DNA from: Homalodisca vitripennis
Lineage: Eukaryota > Arthropoda > Insecta > Hemiptera > Cicadellidae
DNA length: 64,000 nucleotides
Assembly: GCF_021130785.1 (NCBI RefSeq)
Contig: NC_060213.1
Location: 119,913,001-119,977,000, forward strand
Direction: 5' to 3'
The first letter of the stretch is position 1, and each line of letters begins with the position of its first letter. The notes beneath the pieces were generated by a model. It searched no databases, was not told where the DNA came from, and was given only the letters and a program-made list of their open reading frames with translations. The translations under genes and the position numbers were made by a program. Positions 60,463 to 64,000 of the stretch are shown here, piece after piece.

Positions 60463-60466
60463 AGAT
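60463..60466. other. Right target site duplication (AGAT)
   Basis: It duplicates 50124-50127. The following (ATT)n run is the continuation of the interrupted LINE tail. Confidence 0.75.
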
Positions 60467-60721
60467 TATTATTATTATTATAGTTTGTATTCCACAATAG
60501 TAATATTATAGCGACGCCAGGATCAGAGTCAAATAAAATCAAATCAAATTCTTTTATTGCAAGGACAACATGTATGAGTTGCATAGCAAACGTCAATATT
60601 GTACGAGTATATTCTAAAATTTTAAACATTCATACCACATTACCTCATTCAAACATACAGTTTTATAATCACGCATCTTTCATTCCTGGCCAATGAACCC
60701 CACTTCAAACATTGGAGTCAG

Positions 60722-63601
60722 TCATTCCAATTGTGTGGTCTCCCAGTCGAATTCAAAAAACTCATCTGCATTATAAAATGCATGCGACACCAAAAGGCGT
60801 TTGAGACGAGCTTTGAACGCCTTGGGCGTTGGGGTAGTTTTTATAGAGTTGGGCAGTCTGTTGAGGAAATTAACACCTGCTTGCGAAGGCAAGCGTTCAC
60901 AAACAACCGTTCTGAGTCTTCCCGTACGGTAGTTTTCTCTGCCTCGTATCTCGTACATGTGTATGTCCCGGCCTCTGGTTAAGTCACATTTGTACATATA
61001 AAAACATGGTTGTTTCTAAAATGTAGAGACACGGCAACGTCAACAGCTGCAATTTCTTGAAAACCGGCCTGCACGACCTGTAATTGATTTTTTGCGATGA
61101 TTCGAATCGATTTTTTTTGAAGTCTGAAAACTCTCTGGAAGAGAGTGTTTGCACACGCTCCCCACAGGACCAGACCGTAGGACACATGGGGATAAATCAA
61201 GCCGTAATACGCCGTTATCAGTTCCTGACTCGGGCAGTATTTTTCTAAAGACCTCAGAACGAAAATTCCTGAGGAAATTTTGGCACAAACGTGGTCAATA
61301 TGATCATTCCAGGTCAACCCTCTATCAAGGTGTATTCCCAGGAATTTTGAAGAGCAGACTTCGTCCAGTGTGGAGTCCCCCAAGAAAACTGCGGGTTCAC
61401 TAAGGTTTTCCACCACCCGCAAAGAAAAAATTCAAAACATTTGATTGTGAGATTGAGGCTGTTGAAGTGTTGGAAACAGTTGTTGATGTCAACAGAAGCC
61501 TGCTGTTCCAAAACTTCATTGGATTTCCCACTGAAACAGAGAGTCGTATCATCAGCATACTGCACTAGTTTTCCATGCCGAAGTGATGATCCTATGTCGT
61601 TGACATAAAGCAGGAATAGCACAGGACTGAGTATGGATCCCTGTGGGACACCATATTTCAGTTTTATTGGCCTGGACAGTTGATTTGAAATTTCGACAAC
61701 TTGGGATCTGTGGCTTAGGAATGAGCTAAGCCATTCAAGGGGCACGCCTCGAATGCCATGAGACTCCAGTTTGTCTAGCAGTGTGTTATGGTCAACGCAT
61801 TCGAATGCTTTGGACAGGTCAATAAAAACACTCATTGTGTGTTTCCGATTTTCTATCCCCTCCACAATCATATCAACAAGACTAAAAACTGCGTCAGTTG
61901 TCGATTTGCCCTTTCTGAACCCAAATTGTTCATCAGAGAGCTGATTGTATTTGTCCCAAAAAAAAGCATTCTTATGAGAAAAAGTTTTTCAAATATTTTG
62001 CTTAATACTGGCAAAATTGAGACAGGCCTATAATTATTGATAGACAGCGGATCGTCTTTCTTAAATATTGGGACAAATTTAGCGACTTTCAGGAGGGAGG
62101 GGAAAACTCCACTTTGTAATGAAGAATTTATCAGTTGGGTGAATGGTCTCACTAAGTGCTTGAAGACACTTTTAATGAGCCATGTTGACATAAGATTTAA
62201 ATCGTTTGATTTTTTGGCTGGGAGCTGCTGAATAATTCGTTTAAGCTCGTCTTCAACAACAGGCGCCAACACCATGGAGTGTGTGGGGCTCTGTCTTCGC
62301 GAGGGGCGTACTTGAGGTTTAGATGGTCGAGGACTCAGCCCACCAGCAACGGTTACGAAAAACCCGTTAAACTGGTTAATAATCTCAGTTGCATCTTCCT
62401 CAAGTTTGTCCCCAATTTTAATTTTGATTTGCTTGTGAACTTTTGTTTTATTGTTAATGATGCTCCAAGTTGTTTTTGAAATGTTTTTGGAAGAGAGAAT
62501 TGATTTAGAGACATCATATGATTTTGCAGCTTGGATCACTTTTCTGTAAATGCTTTTATATTTCCTAAAAAAAAATTGAAGTTGTCATTTGAAGTATTTT
62601 TATAAATTTCCGAGAAAAACTTTAATTTTTCTCTAGAAACCAAAATGCCTTTAGTGATCCAATGTTTGTTGTTTTCATTTTTTTTCGCAAACACTAATTT
62701 TTCTGGTAGGGCAGCAGATGTTAAAATGAAAATTTAGAGTGTCGTTAAACGTTTTGAATTGCTGCTCTACAGGATCAGATGAATTTAGAAAATTCCATGT
62801 CTCTTTAGACAGGGAAGTGTTGAGGTGAGCGATGTTTTCTGGCCTTACGTCTCTTACTGTTTGTGTACTTTTGGGCTCCCTTTCTAATTTTATTCCACTT
62901 ATTATGACCTCTTGGCCATAGTGGTCGGAAATCGCTGTGTTTACCACAGACACTGCGACACTTGAGTGATTGGAGATGACGTTGTCGATAGCCGATTTAG
63001 TTGTAGCCGTAACTCTCGTCGGAGTGTTGACAAGCAACTCAAGGTTGAATGACCTCAATAAATCGACTAGTCGAATGGTGGACTGATGACTTTTGTTCAA
63101 CGCGTCAATGTTAAAATCCCCCATTACGACGAATTTCTGACGTTGGTTAGTCAGTTTCGTAAGTAATTGTTCGAATTTTGAAAAGAAAGTTTCCTTACAT
63201 CCGCTGGGAGACCTGTAAATTCCGATCACTAACAATTTAGGTTTGTTTGTTTGCAAATTGATTCATACTGCTTCAAAGTCTTTTTCGGCTAAATCTTGGA
63301 TCGGAAAGGGGGGAGAGAACATGAAATTTTGTTTCAGAAAAATTGCAACGCCCCCTCCTTTGGAGTGAGGTCGACAAAACGCGCAAGCCAATTTGTAATT
63401 TGGAATTTTGTAATGTGCTAGATTTTCCTCGTTAAACCAGTTTTCAGTTACCACAAGGAGATCAGTTTTTTGATCCTCGCACATGAGTTGGATTTCTTCC
63501 AATTTGTTGGTTGCTGATTGTGCATTTTGGTGAAGCAGTCTTATTTCAATTTCTGGGTGATTATTTGAGATTTTCCGATTTTGTTTGTTTTTGTTTGTCA
63601 A
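60722..63601 (-). pseudogene. LINE ORF2: endonuclease and reverse transcriptase, frameshifted
   Basis: ORF2 nicks target DNA and primes reverse transcription. The endonuclease starts with LLHQNAQSATNKLEEI (near 63535) and includes VVTENW, GIYRSPSG, VMGDFNIDAL and an ISDHYG block with the catalytic-type His. The reverse transcriptase includes KSNDLNLMSTWLIK, FKKDDPLSINNYRPVS, FIDLSKAFECVDH, YGVPQGSILSP and the YADDTT active site (near 61560). The C-terminal segment has RGRDIHMYEIRGREN. One in-frame TGA (63263-63265) interrupts the endonuclease. Shifts near 62600, 61960, 61430 and 61000 all lie in or beside A/T homopolymers. The lesions are few, so it is a young or error-affected copy. It would begin at or just upstream of a TTG that overlaps the ORF1 stop. 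Confidence 0.85.
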
Positions 63602-64000
63602 TTTGGTCCTATGAGTTGAAGCGGGGTCCCTAAAAAAACAGATTCAACATGTGATGTTGATGGTCTATATTGTCCTTCAGGCACTGTAGCAAGAGGAGCC
63701 ATTCTCACCACATCCGCGTAACTATCGAGCTTGAAACCGGTGACCCGGGGCGGAGGTGAGCTGACCAGCGGAGGCGGCGGTGGTAGGGTCTCTGCTGGGG
63801 TGGCTGGAAGAGTGTTGGAGCTGGGAGCCGGTTGAGTAGGGGGCACTCCAGGCTGTAGCCCTATCCTTGCACGTGCCGAGAGACTCGCCAGATGGTCCAG
63901 AATAAGCTCGGCCAGTAGACACTTGCCCTCAGGCCCAAGGTGCATTCCATGCCCAGTGAACCACCGCCTACTGATGGAGTTGAAGTTGAGTAGATGTAGA
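63598..64000 (-). CDS. LINE ORF1, C-terminal part with SGNH-esterase-like block
   Basis: The frame is open through the window edge, so the N-terminus is missing. Near the edge it reads RRWFTGHGMHLGPEGKCLL, which resembles the last (His-containing) block of SGNH/GDSL esterase-like domains carried by ORF1 of several CR1-type and related LINEs. A proline-rich linker (about 63740-63860) and a 40-residue tail follow. The stop TGA at 63598-63600 overlaps the TTGA where ORF2 opens, compatible with translation of ORF2 by reinitiation. Identification as an esterase rests on this one block and on position in the element. Confidence 0.6.
   Translation of the reverse strand, partial: LHLLNFNSISRRWFTGHGMHLGPEGKCLLAELILDHLASLSARARIGLQPGVPPTQPAPSSNTLPATPAETLPPPPPLVSSPPPRVTGFKLDSYADVVRMAPLATVPEGQYRPSTSHVESVFLGTPLQLIGPN

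Larger units (their letters stand above)
60530..64000 (-). mobile_element. Near full-length CR1/Jockey-type LINE, 5' end outside window
   Basis: It reads from right to left: ORF1 (esterase-like end), ORF2 (endonuclease, reverse transcriptase), 3' UTR. The 3' end carries an AATAAA signal (minus strand, near 60553) followed by GATTT-type short repeats, a tail style seen in insect CR1-like elements. The clade is inferred from the ORF1 esterase and reverse transcriptase style, not from a tree. Confidence 0.75.

Overview
The window looks like repeat-rich, AT-rich nuclear DNA from an arthropod, most likely an insect. I recognise no host protein gene. Almost every coding trace belongs to a mobile element: a Polinton/Maverick, a Ginger-type DNA transposon, a piggyBac, a Mutator-like transposase gene, two non-LTR retrotransposons, a tRNA-like SINE and a complete Ty3/gypsy LTR retrotransposon. 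The species cannot be fixed from the sequence.

Layout. Positions 1-5310 hold a decayed Polinton/Maverick: a protein-primed family B DNA polymerase and a retroviral-type integrase on the plus strand, then two tandem BRO-N-like segments on the minus strand. A C-rich array (6707-6804) and a ~100 bp tandem repeat (7277-7560) follow. Positions 8684-24635 (copy A) and 27658-36480 (copy B) are two direct copies of one ~8.8 kb segment. Each copy has its own later insertions. Copy A carries a 3.1 kb Ginger-like transposon (17731-20869, TATA target duplication) and a 3.25 kb piggyBac (21337-24588, TTAA). Copy B keeps the uninterrupted site for both. Copy B carries a ~1 kb segment with a 120 bp inverted repeat that copy A lacks. 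Both copies share a SINE, a ~125 bp tandem array and a GC-rich island with a hairpin and a TGACGTCA palindrome.

Positions 36481-43000 are mostly unassigned, with minisatellites at 39481-39755 and 42432-42711. A Mutator-like transposase gene with an internal deletion lies at 43438-44860. A ~189 bp satellite fills 48225-49270. A complete LTR retrotransposon (50128-60462, minus strand) with intact gag and pol has inserted at the 3' tail of an older plus-strand LINE fragment (49440-50127). It has unusually long LTRs (2,512 and 2,745 bp), a 13 nt match to the tRNA-Lys primer site, a polypurine tract and a 4 bp target duplication. From about 60530 to the window edge lies a nearly full-length minus-strand LINE whose ORF1 ends in an SGNH-esterase-like block.

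Two points affect how everything is read. First, repeats in the first ~36 kb differ mainly by single-base insertions and extended homopolymers, so some frameshifts in the Polinton, Ginger and piggyBac genes may be sequence errors. Second, the long LTRs are built largely of a tandem array (129 bp and 99 bp units) that differs by two whole units between the two LTRs of the same insertion, so the array changed copy number during or after the last transposition.
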